A DNA stretch of 64,000 nt from Nannocystis bainbridge (GTDB taxonomy: Bacteria > Myxococcota_A > Polyangia > Nannocystales > Nannocystaceae). Position numbers and translations under genes: made by a program. The stretch lies in the NCBI RefSeq assembly GCF_028368995.1, contig NZ_JAQNDL010000001.1:3126001-3190000 (forward strand), in the 5' to 3' direction. Under the pieces are notes generated by a model. The model worked only from the letters and a program-made list of their open reading frames with translations, was not told the DNA's origin and did not search any database. This document shows positions 33,918 to 42,253 of the stretch, piece after piece; position 1 is the stretch's first letter, and every line of letters starts with the position of its first letter.

Positions 33918-34865
33918 TCACCGCAGCGTGATGCGCACCGGGCAGTGGTCGGACACCGTGGGCAGCTTCGCCGGCTCCGCCGTCTGGACCGCGCACCCCA
34001 GCGCCGCGCACATGCCCAGGACCTCGGGTGTCCCGAAGGACAGGTCCTTCCCGCCGAGGAAATGATCGAGCAGGCTCGCCTCCCAGCGCCGCACCTTCGA
34101 CTTCGGCCGCCAGTACTCCGTGCAGCCGAGCACTCCGGTCGGCAGCTGCAGCCCCTCGCGCTCGACCATGCCGTCGATGAAGCGCCGCTCCTCGTCCTCC
34201 GCCTCGAGGTAGCCCGTCGTGTTGAAGTCGCCCGCGACCACGACCTCGCCGCCGAACTCCTCGCGCAGCCGCGGCAGGATCGACGACAGCCACTGCCACT
34301 GCTGCTTGCGCCGGGCCCACCGCTCCGGCTTGCCGCCCGAATCGAAGTGCACCGACACCAGCGCCAGCGTCCGCCCCCTGGCCGTGCGCAGCGAGGTCAG
34401 CGACGCCGGCGCCTGTCCCAGAGGACATTTTTCGCCCTCGCTGAGCGGCCGGTGCTCCTTCAGCTCGAGCCGCGCCGCGTCGTACACCACCCCGACGTGC
34501 AGCCGCCCCTTGCTGTTGCCGCGGCACGACGCCGTCAACGCCGCCCCGTAGCGCCGCCCCGTCAGCGCGTTCGCCCGGTCCAGCACCGCAAACAGCCGCG
34601 CGGGCTCGCGGATCTCCTGCACCGCGAACGCGTCCGCGTTCAGCTCGGCGATCGCCGCCGCGACCTCCTCCGGATCGGTCTTCTTGTCCGGGAACGTCCG
34701 GATATTAAAAGTCCCGAGCACCAGCGGCGCCTCGCGGCGGTACCACAACAGCAGCAGCGCGATCGCCACCAGCAGCGCCCACGGCCACACCCGGCGACGA
34801 CGGCGACGACGACGGCGCTCCTGCATCTCGGCATCGACGGTAGACGCCGCCGCGGGCGCCCACAA
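33918..34865 (-). CDS. Endonuclease/exonuclease/phosphatase family protein
   Basis: This is a protein of up to 315 residues (302 from ATG 34826). An Arg-rich start leads to one membrane helix (WPWALLVAIALLLLWY), so the catalytic domain is probably periplasmic. The EEP fold shows LGTFNIRTFPDKKTD, AVQEIREPARL, VVVAGDFNTTG and a C-terminal SDHCPVRI. These provide the divalent metal and catalytic residues. Substrates of this fold range from DNA to phosphoinositides, so the exact role is open. Two palindrome copies are read in frame (CPLGQ near 34420; LSFGT near 34035). A paralogue lies at 51083-52045. It starts 18 bp after the upstream gene's stop. Confidence 0.85.
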   Translation of the reverse strand: MWAPAAASTVDAEMQERRRRRRRRRVWPWALLVAIALLLLWYRREAPLVLGTFNIRTFPDKKTDPEEVAAAIAELNADAFAVQEIREPARLFAVLDRANALTGRRYGAALTASCRGNSKGRLHVGVVYDAARLELKEHRPLSEGEKCPLGQAPASLTSLRTARGRTLALVSVHFDSGGKPERWARRKQQWQWLSSILPRLREEFGGEVVVAGDFNTTGYLEAEDEERRFIDGMVEREGLQLPTGVLGCTEYWRPKSKVRRWEASLLDHFLGGKDLSFGTPEVLGMCAALGCAVQTAEPAKLPTVSDHCPVRITLR

Positions 34866-34883
34866 GACGGCGAGATCGCGCCC

Positions 34884-35966
34884 TCAGCCGTCGCGGGGCT
34901 CGCGGAGCAGGCGCATGCGGACGTGCTGGTGTTGCCGCCGCTTGTACTCGGCGTGCGAGCTCTCGCCCTGCTCGTTGGCCTCGGCGGTGCGCTTGTCCAT
35001 CACCTGGAACTCCGCGAGCACGAACACCACCCGGCCGCGGCGTTCGTCGTGGTCGTGGGGCAGCAGCGCGTCGACGCGGACCGGCAGGTCGGCGACGAAG
35101 TTGAGCACGTGGAAGCCCTTGCCCGAGAACTCGTTGCCCGGCTGCGGGTGGTTGGCCGCGTCGGTGTCGAACGTCGTGTCGCCGAGGACCTTGAGGCTGT
35201 GGAGGTCGATCAGCGTGTTGACCGTCTGGTCGGGCACCACGTAGTTGAACGGGATACAGCGGTGCAGCATGATCCGCAGCGTCGGCACCAGGTCGTCGGG
35301 GTCGCGGACGATCAGGCGGAAGCGCAGGCGGTCGAACACGCGCGCCGCATTGGTCTCGCGCTTCAGCAGCAGCTTGGTCAGCTGCGACTCCTTCGACTTG
35401 CGCGACCACGAGAACTCGACCACCGGCACCCCGGCGGTGCGCAGCTCGTCGAACATGCGGGTCACGCTCTCCTCGACCAGCGAGAAGATCTCCGAGTCGG
35501 AGATCGCCAGCGACGCCCGCATCTCCCGCGCCTCGAGGTGATACAGGATGTGCATCACCTTGAGCACGGTGCAGGCCTGGCGCTGGTGGGCGCCGGCCTT
35601 GCCGGAGGCGATCCGCGGCAGCTGCACCCACGGCACCTTGTCGGCGATCGTGTCGTCGAGGCGCAGCTTGAGCACGTCGCTGATGTAGCGGACGGCCTGT
35701 TGGCGCAGATCGGCCAGGCGGGCCTCGTCGCGGGGGTCGCTGAGCTCGAGCCCGTTGAGCGCGAGCAGGCGGACCACGTCCTCGTCGGAGGTCACCGCCA
35801 GGCGGTGCCAGTCGATGACCGACTGCCCGCGCAGCAGCAGCTGGATCTCGTTGATGTCCTGCAGCGACAGCTCGGCGTGCTCGCCGCCCTGCGCGGCCTC
35901 GCGCCACAGCGCTTGCGAGGCCAAAAAGGCGCCGAACGGATCGGAGCGCTGCGGAGGCCTGGCCAT
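34884..35966 (-). CDS. Conserved myxobacterial-type protein, TIGR04552-like
   Basis: This 360-residue cytoplasmic protein matches in general appearance a conserved family seen in myxobacteria (I recall it as TIGR04552; not verified). It is rich in charged helices and contains VMHILYHLEAREMRASLAIS, DRLRFRLIVRDPDDLVPTLR and FNYVVPDQTVN. The middle segment, RLIVRDPDDL with a later Pro-containing FNYV, weakly resembles RelA/SpoT nucleotidyltransferase strands; I would not rely on this. It is followed by the EEP gene on the same strand and preceded by a tiny membrane-peptide frame. Function unknown. Confidence 0.8.
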   Translation of the reverse strand: MARPPQRSDPFGAFLASQALWREAAQGGEHAELSLQDINEIQLLLRGQSVIDWHRLAVTSDEDVVRLLALNGLELSDPRDEARLADLRQQAVRYISDVLKLRLDDTIADKVPWVQLPRIASGKAGAHQRQACTVLKVMHILYHLEAREMRASLAISDSEIFSLVEESVTRMFDELRTAGVPVVEFSWSRKSKESQLTKLLLKRETNAARVFDRLRFRLIVRDPDDLVPTLRIMLHRCIPFNYVVPDQTVNTLIDLHSLKVLGDTTFDTDAANHPQPGNEFSGKGFHVLNFVADLPVRVDALLPHDHDERRGRVVFVLAEFQVMDKRTAEANEQGESSHAEYKRRQHQHVRMRLLREPRDG

Positions 35967-35982
35967 TCGCGCGGCAGCCCGG

Positions 35983-36075
35983 CTAGCCGCTTACGTGCCG
36001 TGAGAAGCGGAGGGTACCGACGAGCAGACCGATCGTGACGAGGGCGGCACAGATGTTTCCGAGGTAAGCGGTCAT
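35983..36075 (-). CDS. Possible 30-residue membrane peptide
   Basis: ATG 36075 to TAG 35983 encodes 30 residues. A single hydrophobic stretch (NICAALVTIGLLVGTL) is flanked by Tyr and then Arg/His, the shape of small membrane proteins. AAGG lies about 5 bp upstream of the ATG. It is located 16 bp before the start of the conserved 360-residue gene on the same strand, so it may lead that operon. No family is recognised, and its short length makes it uncertain. Confidence 0.4.
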   Translation of the reverse strand: MTAYLGNICAALVTIGLLVGTLRFSRHVSG

Positions 36076-36479
36076 GAACCTTGTTGCTCCAGTCCTTGCA
36101 ATCGTGTGCTCAGGACTTATCACGGAATCGGGCGAGGTCGGAAAAAGTGGGAGATGTAGGACAATCTCGGCGAGGACTCAGACCAAGGTTCAGTTCAAGG
36201 AGATCGGGGCGAGGGAGCCGTAAATCAAGCAGGAGCAGCGGGATTTCAGGCCTGTAATCCGGGTCGCGGGCGCGATCCTGGAGCCTGAAGGCGCCAGGCC
36301 CCCGTCTTCTGGGGCCAGAACGCCGGATGGCAGATAACACATTCCTGTGGCCGTTGGAAAGTCCCACAGCCGCGCAAAACGCGCAAGAACGCTGGCGCGG
36401 CCCGCGAAGGCCGTTTCGGCACACGCAGGCGCACTCGGCACGGATGGCCAGGCGCGCGCGGGAGCGCTACTGTGACGCC
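36076..36479. other. Gene-free 400-bp stretch, AT-richer, with hairpins
   Basis: Base composition here is lower in GC than the neighbours. I see a hairpin GGCCCC/GGGGCC around CGTCTTCT at about 36298-36317 and the partly self-complementary GCCTGAAGGCGCCAGGC at 36284. Short frames exist on both strands but have no coding-type codon use. It could hold a non-coding RNA or the promoters of the flanking divergent genes. Confidence 0.4.
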
Positions 36480-36962
36480 ATGCGCGACCCCGAGGACGAC
36501 GATGTGCCCCCCCGCGACGACCGCCTCGGGTTCACCTCGAGCAACTTCCGGCGCAAGCTCGGCGAAGGCCTCGCCGGCCTGCTCGACCCCGACGGCGCGA
36601 TCGGCAAGGGCAAAGACCTCGTGACCGGGGTGACCCAGGCGACCAAAAACGAGGTCGTACGGATGGTCAGCGCCGAGGTCCGCCAGTTCCTCGACGGCAT
36701 GGACACCGTCGAGTTGTTGCAGCGAGTCATCGCCGGCCTGGTGATCGACGTGAAGGCCGAGATCCGGTTCTCGATCGATCCCGAGGGCCAGCTGAAGTCG
36801 GCGATCAAGGCCGAAAAGGCGACCCAGCGGGCCAAGGAGCCGTCGGCCCCGCAGGCGTCGCAGCCGCCTCAGCCGTCGCAGCCCTCGCCGCCCTCCCCAG
36901 GGGCCGGCGCCGCGACGACACCACCACCGGCGCCGCCGAGCTCCCGGGCCCCCAAGGAGTGA
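36480..36962 (+). CDS. Hypothetical protein with Pro-rich tail
   Basis: This 160-residue protein has no signal peptide. The N-terminal 110 residues are mixed alpha/beta: LGFTSSNFRRKLGEGLAGLL, KNEVVRMVSAEVRQFLDGMD and LLQRVIAGLVIDVKAEIRFS. The last 45 are Pro/Ser/Ala-rich. The arrangement suggests a small structural or adaptor protein, perhaps DNA- or membrane-associated, but I do not recognise the family. ATG 36480 is chosen at the onset of charged coding sequence; the frame remains open upstream but reads through the AT-rich gap. It converges with a 48-residue gene just 3 bp away. Confidence 0.7.
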   Translation: MRDPEDDDVPPRDDRLGFTSSNFRRKLGEGLAGLLDPDGAIGKGKDLVTGVTQATKNEVVRMVSAEVRQFLDGMDTVELLQRVIAGLVIDVKAEIRFSIDPEGQLKSAIKAEKATQRAKEPSAPQASQPPQPSQPSPPSPGAGAATTPPPAPPSSRAPKE

Positions 36963-36965
36963 GCC

Positions 36966-37112
36966 TCAGCTCTGCGTCGACGGGTCGACCGGCACGACCT
37001 TGTTGTCGCCGTCGTCGTCGGGCAGCCCGAGCTTCTTCTTGACCGCCTTGTAGATGTCGGCCCCGAGCTTGAGCCCAAAGCCGGTGATGATGGCATTGAC
37101 GAGGAGTCGCAT
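36966..37112 (-). CDS. Small 48-residue protein
   Basis: ATG 37112 to TGA 36966. The N-terminus is hydrophobic/amphipathic (MRLLVNAIITGFGLKLGADI), then a Lys-rich helix (YKAVKKKLG), then an acidic tail with DDDGDN and polar residues. Codon use has the strong G/C third-position bias of real genes here. It is convergent with the neighbouring hypothetical gene and may be functionally paired with it. No family recognised. Confidence 0.6.
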   Translation of the reverse strand: MRLLVNAIITGFGLKLGADIYKAVKKKLGLPDDDGDNKVVPVDPSTQS

Positions 37113-37207
37113 GGCCGGCAGCGTAGCAGCTAGGACCCGGTCGACCTGACGCGGGTCCCTGCATCATCACTCCAGGCGCTCCAGGCGCCTCGCCCGGAGC
37201 GCGGGCC

Positions 37208-38158
37208 TCAGGCGGGGATCACGCAGACCCCGACATCCTCATAGTTGGGCGGTGCCATGCCCATCTCGAAGAACGGCGTGCACTCCTCGCCCGTCTGGCA
37301 CGGCCCGTTGCCGCCGCTGACCGGGCAGAACGGAGTGCAGCAGCCGGTCGACATCGGCGGGCAATTGGCGACCGCGGCCGTGGCCGCGCAGAAGCCGCCC
37401 TTCTGACATTGATTGATGTACTGGCACTCGTCGCCCGGCCCGCCCTCGCCGGCCATCGCCGACTCCTTGAAGCACACGAACAGGTCGCCGGCCGAGTTGT
37501 AACAGCCCTGTCCTTCGGGACAGTCCTGCACGAGCGGGTCGCACGAGCCGAGGCAGATCGGCAGCGAGCCGTCGTTGTAGACCACGCAGTTGGCCGTCGG
37601 CGTGTCGGGGCAATTGTCGTTGGCGTCGCAGAACTCGACGCACACCCCGCCCTTGCCCTCCTCGTCGGTCAGCAGGCAGATGTTGCCGAGCGCGCAATTG
37701 TCGACGCCGGTGTACTTGCCGTCCACGACGTCGCACGGGTCGCCGACCACGCCCTCGCCGCCGATCTCGACGCAGGTGTTGACGCCCCACGGCTCGCCCT
37801 CGGCCGGCGCGACCGCCGTGCACTTCTGTCCTTCGGGACAGTCCTGCGCCCGCGGGTCGCACTGGCCGCTGATCCCGCCGTCGGGCGGGACGATGAAGCC
37901 CGCGCTGGTGCCGGTCCCGGCCTCGGAGGTGCTGGTCGGATTCGTCGGCCCACCGCTGGCGCTGGTGCCGCTGTCGGTCCCGTCCGTGGTCGAGGTCGCT
38001 CCGGGCTCCGTCGTCTCCGGATCCTCGCCGTCGTCCTGGTCGTCGGGATTGCTGGTCGGGCCAGACGCGCTCGTCGCGGTCATCATCCCGGACTTGTCGC
38101 CACACGCGCCCAAAGCGACCACGGCGGCGGATACGAACCAGAGTTGAAGCGATCTCAT
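37208..38158 (-). CDS. Cys-rich lipoprotein with CPEGQ repeats
   Basis: This 316-residue surface lipoprotein has lipobox VVALGAC at the N-terminus, a Thr/Ser/Gly-rich linker (about residues 25-85), and Cys-rich modules typical of myxobacteria: CDPRAQDCPEGQKC, CDVVDGKYTGVDNCALGNIC, CDPLVQDCPEGQGC and CTPFFEMG. The two CPEGQ motifs are encoded by TGT-CCC-GAA-GGA-CAG, rare codons here that exactly match the genome-wide TGTCC-loop-GGACA repeat. ATG 38158 begins the signal peptide. The role is probably structural or adhesive; no enzyme motif is visible. Confidence 0.85.
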   Translation of the reverse strand: MRSLQLWFVSAAVVALGACGDKSGMMTATSASGPTSNPDDQDDGEDPETTEPGATSTTDGTDSGTSASGGPTNPTSTSEAGTGTSAGFIVPPDGGISGQCDPRAQDCPEGQKCTAVAPAEGEPWGVNTCVEIGGEGVVGDPCDVVDGKYTGVDNCALGNICLLTDEEGKGGVCVEFCDANDNCPDTPTANCVVYNDGSLPICLGSCDPLVQDCPEGQGCYNSAGDLFVCFKESAMAGEGGPGDECQYINQCQKGGFCAATAAVANCPPMSTGCCTPFCPVSGGNGPCQTGEECTPFFEMGMAPPNYEDVGVCVIPA

Positions 38159-38231
38159 GAGCGGGCCTCCAGTCGGGCACGCTATCACAGAAAGCAGCAA
38201 AAGCTCGAAACCTCCCGGGAGGATCGGAGGT

Positions 38232-38735
38232 CTAAGGCCGCCTTCCGCCGAGGCCGACGTCCGAGAGCGCCGCGAGCGTCGCCATCAGCTCCTCGCGGAC
38301 CTCCGGCGAAAGCCCCGGATCGGCCACGGCTGCCTCCAGGTGCCCGATCCGCGGCAACCATGTCGCGTGGGCCGACTCGTCGAAGGCCACGCCCGCGGGG
38401 GTCAGCGCCGCGGCCTCATCGCGCAACGCCTGCGCCTCGCTCAGCGAGATCGGTGGCGCCTTGGTGACGACGATCGGCGGCAGTTCGGCGGACACCTCGT
38501 TCGCGCGCGCCGGCTCGACCTCCGACGCGTCGGCCTGCAGCCCTTGCAGCGCCACGGCCGCGACCACACCGAGCGCTGCCGCGGCCAGCATCGACGGCCA
38601 CTGGCGCCACCGCGGCTCCGGCAGGCTCCGGCGACAGCCCTCGGCGGTTCGCCGCTCCACGCCGGGCGCGATCGCCGGCCGCGAACTGTCGCGGCGGTCC
38701 CTTCGCCCCTGCCGCCTCTCGAGATCCGGACCCAT
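38232..38735 (-). CDS. Hypothetical single-pass membrane protein
   Basis: This 167-residue protein begins with an Arg/Glu-rich stretch of about 50 residues. A membrane helix (SMLAAAALGVVAAVALQG, about residues 55-72) is followed by an exported helical region of about 95 residues containing SLSEAQALRDEAAALTPAG and SPEVREELMATLAALSDVG. The topology resembles anti-sigma or regulatory anchors, but no motif proves this. ATG 38735 is the best start, since longer options run into the lexA promoter. It diverges from lexA across a 178-bp gap. Confidence 0.65.
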   Translation of the reverse strand: MGPDLERRQGRRDRRDSSRPAIAPGVERRTAEGCRRSLPEPRWRQWPSMLAAAALGVVAAVALQGLQADASEVEPARANEVSAELPPIVVTKAPPISLSEAQALRDEAAALTPAGVAFDESAHATWLPRIGHLEAAVADPGLSPEVREELMATLAALSDVGLGGRRP

Positions 38736-38833
38736 GTCGGCAGGGTCGCGGGGGCCGGGCCGGCGGGCAAATTTCAGGCTCCAGCGGCCCTGTCGGGCGG
38801 CCCTGCGGGCGCCCCTTCGCAGTTCCGCATAGC

Positions 38834-38870
38834 TTGACCTGAGCAAATTGTTTGTATACACCCGTTCAGT
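38834..38870 (+). promoter_or_regulatory. lexA promoter with LexA box
   Basis: GTATACACCCGTTCAGT (38854-38870) matches the published Myxococcus LexA consensus CTRHAMRYBYGTTCAGS at 15 of 17 positions by eye. It overlaps a possible -10 (TATACA at 38855) behind TTGACC (38834-38839). This implies autoregulation of lexA by the SOS response. The neighbouring membrane-protein gene may be covered as well. Confidence 0.75.
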
Positions 38871-38913
38871 GTCGAAGGCGTGATCTCCGCAGTCGCCGCA
38901 GGAGGCTCTCCCC

Positions 38914-39552
38914 GTGAAACCCCAGCTCACCCACCGCCAGCAGCAAGCGCTCGACTTCATCTCCTCCTGCCTGGAGGCGAACGGGTACCCGCCCACGCTG
39001 CGCGAAATCGGCGAGCACATGGGGATTCGCTCGACCAACGGGGTCAACGACCACCTCAAGGCGCTCGAGCGCAAGGGGTACCTGCTCCGCGAGGAGCTCA
39101 AGAGCCGCGCGCTGCGCCCGGTGGATGCGCCGGAGAGCGCCGCGCGGGCCCGCGCCACCGAGATCCCGATCCTCGGGCGCGTCGCCGCCGGTCAGCCGAT
39201 CCTGGCTGACGAGAACGTCACCAACCGGATCAGCGTCGACCAGTTCTTCCTCCACGGCAATCAGCCGCGCGAGGTGTTCGGCCTCGTCGTCCACGGCGAG
39301 AGCATGATCGAGGACGGAATCTTCGACGGCGATTACGTGTTCGTCCGTCGCCAGGCCAACGCCGAGCGGGGCGAGATCGTCGTGGCGATGATCGAGGGCG
39401 AGGTGACGTGCAAGCGTTACTACCTCGAAGGCGACCGGATCCGTCTGCAGCCCGGCAACGCGGCGATGCAACCGATCTTCGTCCACCGCGGCGATCATCG
39501 CGCCTTCGAGTTGGTTGGCAAGGTCATCGGCGTCTACCGCAGCCTCCACTAG
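38914..39552 (+). CDS. lexA: LexA repressor
   Basis: This 212-residue SOS repressor represses DNA-damage genes until RecA-induced self-cleavage. The N-terminal winged helix is [20 protein letters not shown] and [20 protein letters not shown]. The cleavage site Ala92-Gly93 (RVAAGQPI), Ser130 ([10 protein letters not shown]) and Lys167 (TCKRYY) form the S24-type protease site and are all present. The GTG start is supported by AGGAGG about 8 bp upstream. An upstream LexA box indicates autoregulation. Confidence 0.97.
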   Translation: MKPQLTHRQQQALDFISSCLEANGYPPTLREIGEHMGIRSTNGVNDHLKALERKGYLLREELKSRALRPVDAPESAARARATEIPILGRVAAGQPILADENVTNRISVDQFFLHGNQPREVFGLVVHGESMIEDGIFDGDYVFVRRQANAERGEIVVAMIEGEVTCKRYYLEGDRIRLQPGNAAMQPIFVHRGDHRAFELVGKVIGVYRSLH

Positions 39553-39642
39553 CGCGCCGGCAGTTTCGCCGCTGCCGCCGCCGTGAGGCCAAGCAGCCGC
39601 GGCGGCGAGCCCTTACGAAATATTTCCGCTACAGTGTTGCCC

Positions 39643-41826
39643 GTGTCGCGGCCGCCCACACCTGGCGCTCTCGCGCCTGGGGACCGCAGTCGGCGTCGTC
39701 GGGGCGTCGGACCTCTCGCGCTCCTCGGCTGCTTCCTGTTCTCTGCGGGCCTCAACGTGGCCGCGGTGAGCACGAGCCTGCTGGTGCTGATCCGCGCCGA
39801 CGACCGCGTCGCCTCGCACCCGGTCGCGCGCAAGCCCGCGTGCGTCAACGGCTACGAGCGCGGCGTCGACCTGCTGGAGAAGGCGCTGTCGGGCGACGAG
39901 GGCCGACTCTACGACGGCCTCCTGCACACCATCGTCGACGGCAAGTGCGAGACCGAGGTGATCGTCGCATTGGTCGACGACAAGGACCCGGTCGATCCGC
40001 TGGCCGAGCTCGACGACCCCGACCTGCCGGAGCCGCGCAAGAAAGAGCGCGAGAAGAAAAAGAAGGAAGAGGAGAAGCCGCCCGAGCCGCTGCCGGTCGA
40101 GGAGCCGAAGCCCGAGGAGAAGAAGAAGGAAGAGGAGCAGCCGAAGCCCGAGGAGGAGCAGCCGAAGGAGAAGATCGACTTCGAGCTGCTGCAGCTCAAG
40201 ATGGTCGAGCAGCTCGAGGAGAAGGACGAGAAGGAGTCCCCCGACGACGCCCACTACCTCTCCAACGTCAACCGCGACGTCACCGAAGAGACCCGGGCCG
40301 AGATGACCAACCTGCAGCGGGACGCCGAGCAGGCCAAGGCCTCGCAGCAGGAGCCGAGCGAAGAGCCCACCAAGGGCATGGCCAACGAAGAGAAGATCGC
40401 CGAGACGCGCGAGCAGAAGAGCCAGCTCGCGCAGGAGGCCCCCAAGGTCCAGCAGAGCCCGGAGACCAAGATCCCGGAGCAGAACGACCCGCGGGCCAAG
40501 AGCAACCTGGCGATGCGCGACCTGGCCCCGCGCGAGCACTCGCCCGAGATGCTCAAGCACGAGGCCGTCGCCGACGCCGCCAACTCCGGCGAGCTCGCGC
40601 CCGACAAGAAGTCCGCCGCCGCGGTCATGCAGCGCAACAAGCAGCAGGCCGGCTCGTCGGACACCAAATCACCTGTCCTTCGGTTCAGGTTGTCGGCCAA
40701 CGAGATGAACGCGCTGTTCGGGCGCGACATCGCCGAGAAGAAGGACCTCGTGTCCCAGCGCCAGTCGAAGAAGAAGGGCATCTGGGAGGAGGCGCGCGAG
40801 CTGTATCAGTCGCCGCTCGAGAACATGGTCCCCGAGGTCCGGCCCGGCAACCAGACCGCGCTGCGCTCGCGCAAGCACCCGTTCGCCCAGTTCATCGCCA
40901 CGATGCACCGGACGATCCACGACAAGTGGGCGTTCGGCTTCCTCGAGCAGCTCGACACGATGGGCCGCGGCAACGCGCTCAACAAGCCCGACCTGTGGAC
41001 CCGCGTCGAGATCGTGCTCAACAGCGACGGCTCGCTCGACAAGCTGCGGACGGTCCGTTACTCCGGCAACATGCAGTTCGACGGGGCCGCGCGCGAGGTC
41101 GTGCGCAACGCCGGGCCCTACCCGCAGCCGCCGCGCGAGATCTTGAGCGGCAACGGCAAGGTCTACATCCACTGGGCGTTCCACCGCGACGAGCGGGCCT
41201 GCGGCACCTTCGGCGCCGAGCCGTTCATCCTCGACAACTCCGGTCAGGGCGAGCGACCCGATCCGAACCGGGCTGTCCGTCCGGCCAGCTCCGAGTCGGA
41301 GGCGAATGCGTCGCGGCGGCTCGCGCGTCAAGCGGGCCCGGCCGCGCCCGGGCCGTCCGGTCCCGAGGGCCCGTCGGCCCCCGGCGGCCACAACCATGAG
41401 CACGGCGAGGGCGACGGTCACAACCACGGCACCCCGCCCGAGCAGGGCAGCAGCGGCGACCAGCCCGACGCCGAGGCCAAGCACGCCGCCAACGCCTGGC
41501 TCAAGGTGTTCGCCGCCCGCGACGCCGCCAAGCTGGCCGCGCGCGCCAGCCTGCCGTTCGTCATCGGCGACCAGGTGGTCGCTCGCACCCGCGAGGAGCT
41601 GCAAGGTGTCCTTCAGGCCATGCTCGACGAGGCCGGCAGCGGCGCGCCGGGAGCGGCCGAGGTCTTCACCGCCTCCGGCCTGCGCAAGCGCTTCGGCAGC
41701 GTCCCCGCCGGCGTGCAGGAGGGCCTCGGCCGCAACTACGCGGTCAGCAAGGTCCGCGGCGAACCCTTCATCCTGATCCTCGAGCGCCGCTTCGGCGACT
41801 GGCGCGTCGTCGGCGTCGCCCGCTGA
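39643..41826 (+). CDS. TonB C-terminal-domain protein with charged linker and His-rich hinge
   Basis: This 727-residue envelope protein has an N-terminal membrane helix (about residues 25-50), a long Lys/Glu/Pro-rich span (about 115-210) that can cross the periplasm, and a helical segment. A TonB-type C-terminal fold follows at about 430-545 (HPFAQFIATMHRTIHDKWAF, VEIVLNSDGSLDKL, then IHWAFHRD). An unusual addition follows: a Gly/Pro linker with HNHEHGEGDGHNHG, which could bind metal, and a final NTF2/SnoaL-like domain (ANAWLKVFAARDAAKLAARA, then FGDWRVVGVAR). It may transmit force from ExbB/ExbD-type motors. The GTG at 39643 is preferred. A palindrome copy (CCTGTCCTTCGGTTCAGG, about 40674) is read in frame. 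Confidence 0.8.
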   Translation: MSRPPTPGALAPGDRSRRRRGVGPLALLGCFLFSAGLNVAAVSTSLLVLIRADDRVASHPVARKPACVNGYERGVDLLEKALSGDEGRLYDGLLHTIVDGKCETEVIVALVDDKDPVDPLAELDDPDLPEPRKKEREKKKKEEEKPPEPLPVEEPKPEEKKKEEEQPKPEEEQPKEKIDFELLQLKMVEQLEEKDEKESPDDAHYLSNVNRDVTEETRAEMTNLQRDAEQAKASQQEPSEEPTKGMANEEKIAETREQKSQLAQEAPKVQQSPETKIPEQNDPRAKSNLAMRDLAPREHSPEMLKHEAVADAANSGELAPDKKSAAAVMQRNKQQAGSSDTKSPVLRFRLSANEMNALFGRDIAEKKDLVSQRQSKKKGIWEEARELYQSPLENMVPEVRPGNQTALRSRKHPFAQFIATMHRTIHDKWAFGFLEQLDTMGRGNALNKPDLWTRVEIVLNSDGSLDKLRTVRYSGNMQFDGAAREVVRNAGPYPQPPREILSGNGKVYIHWAFHRDERACGTFGAEPFILDNSGQGERPDPNRAVRPASSESEANASRRLARQAGPAAPGPSGPEGPSAPGGHNHEHGEGDGHNHGTPPEQGSSGDQPDAEAKHAANAWLKVFAARDAAKLAARASLPFVIGDQVVARTREELQGVLQAMLDEAGSGAPGAAEVFTASGLRKRFGSVPAGVQEGLGRNYAVSKVRGEPFILILERRFGDWRVVGVAR

Positions 41827-42253
41827 GTCGGCGTCACGTACCCGGACTCCGCTGCAGCGGCAGCGCCCCCACGAGCTGGCGCAGGCCGCCGCGTCCGCGG
41901 ATCTCGTGAGTGCGGCCCCGAGTCGCGCGTGGACCCCGATGACCTGTACTCCGCGGCGAACCTCGTCGCGTGGCGCTCGCCGAGTCATGCATGCAGCGAG
42001 CGGCGGCTCGCGGCGCAATTTGCGAGGCGGACTCGAGCACACCGAAGCCCGCTGCTCGCCCGCCTCCCGGGACATGTCCTTTCAGACAGGAATGACGGTC
42101 CCATGAACGTCGTTTGCGCGGCACGGGCGGGCGGGTGCGCGAGCGAGGCGTCCGCGCGTCCACGCGCCGCAGCCCGGGAAACTCCGCTGGGGAGGCGCCT
42201 GGACAGGCGTGCGAGCCTTCGCTACAAGAGGTGCCTGTTGGAGCGCCTCGATC
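41827..42253. other. Gene-free 427-bp gap with one palindrome pair
   Basis: No convincing gene. CGGGACATGTCC followed by TTTCAGACAGG lies at 42068-42090. The remainder is GC-rich with mixed codon phases and probably holds the promoter of the acyl-CoA ligase. Confidence 0.5.

Noticed and set aside
36110..36424. 104-residue frame in the 36.1-36.4 kb gap
   Set aside because: There is no coding-type third-position bias, no domain and poor start context.
40669..42075. Minus-strand open frame opposite the TonB-C gene
   Set aside because: It is a composition shadow with no motif or codon bias.
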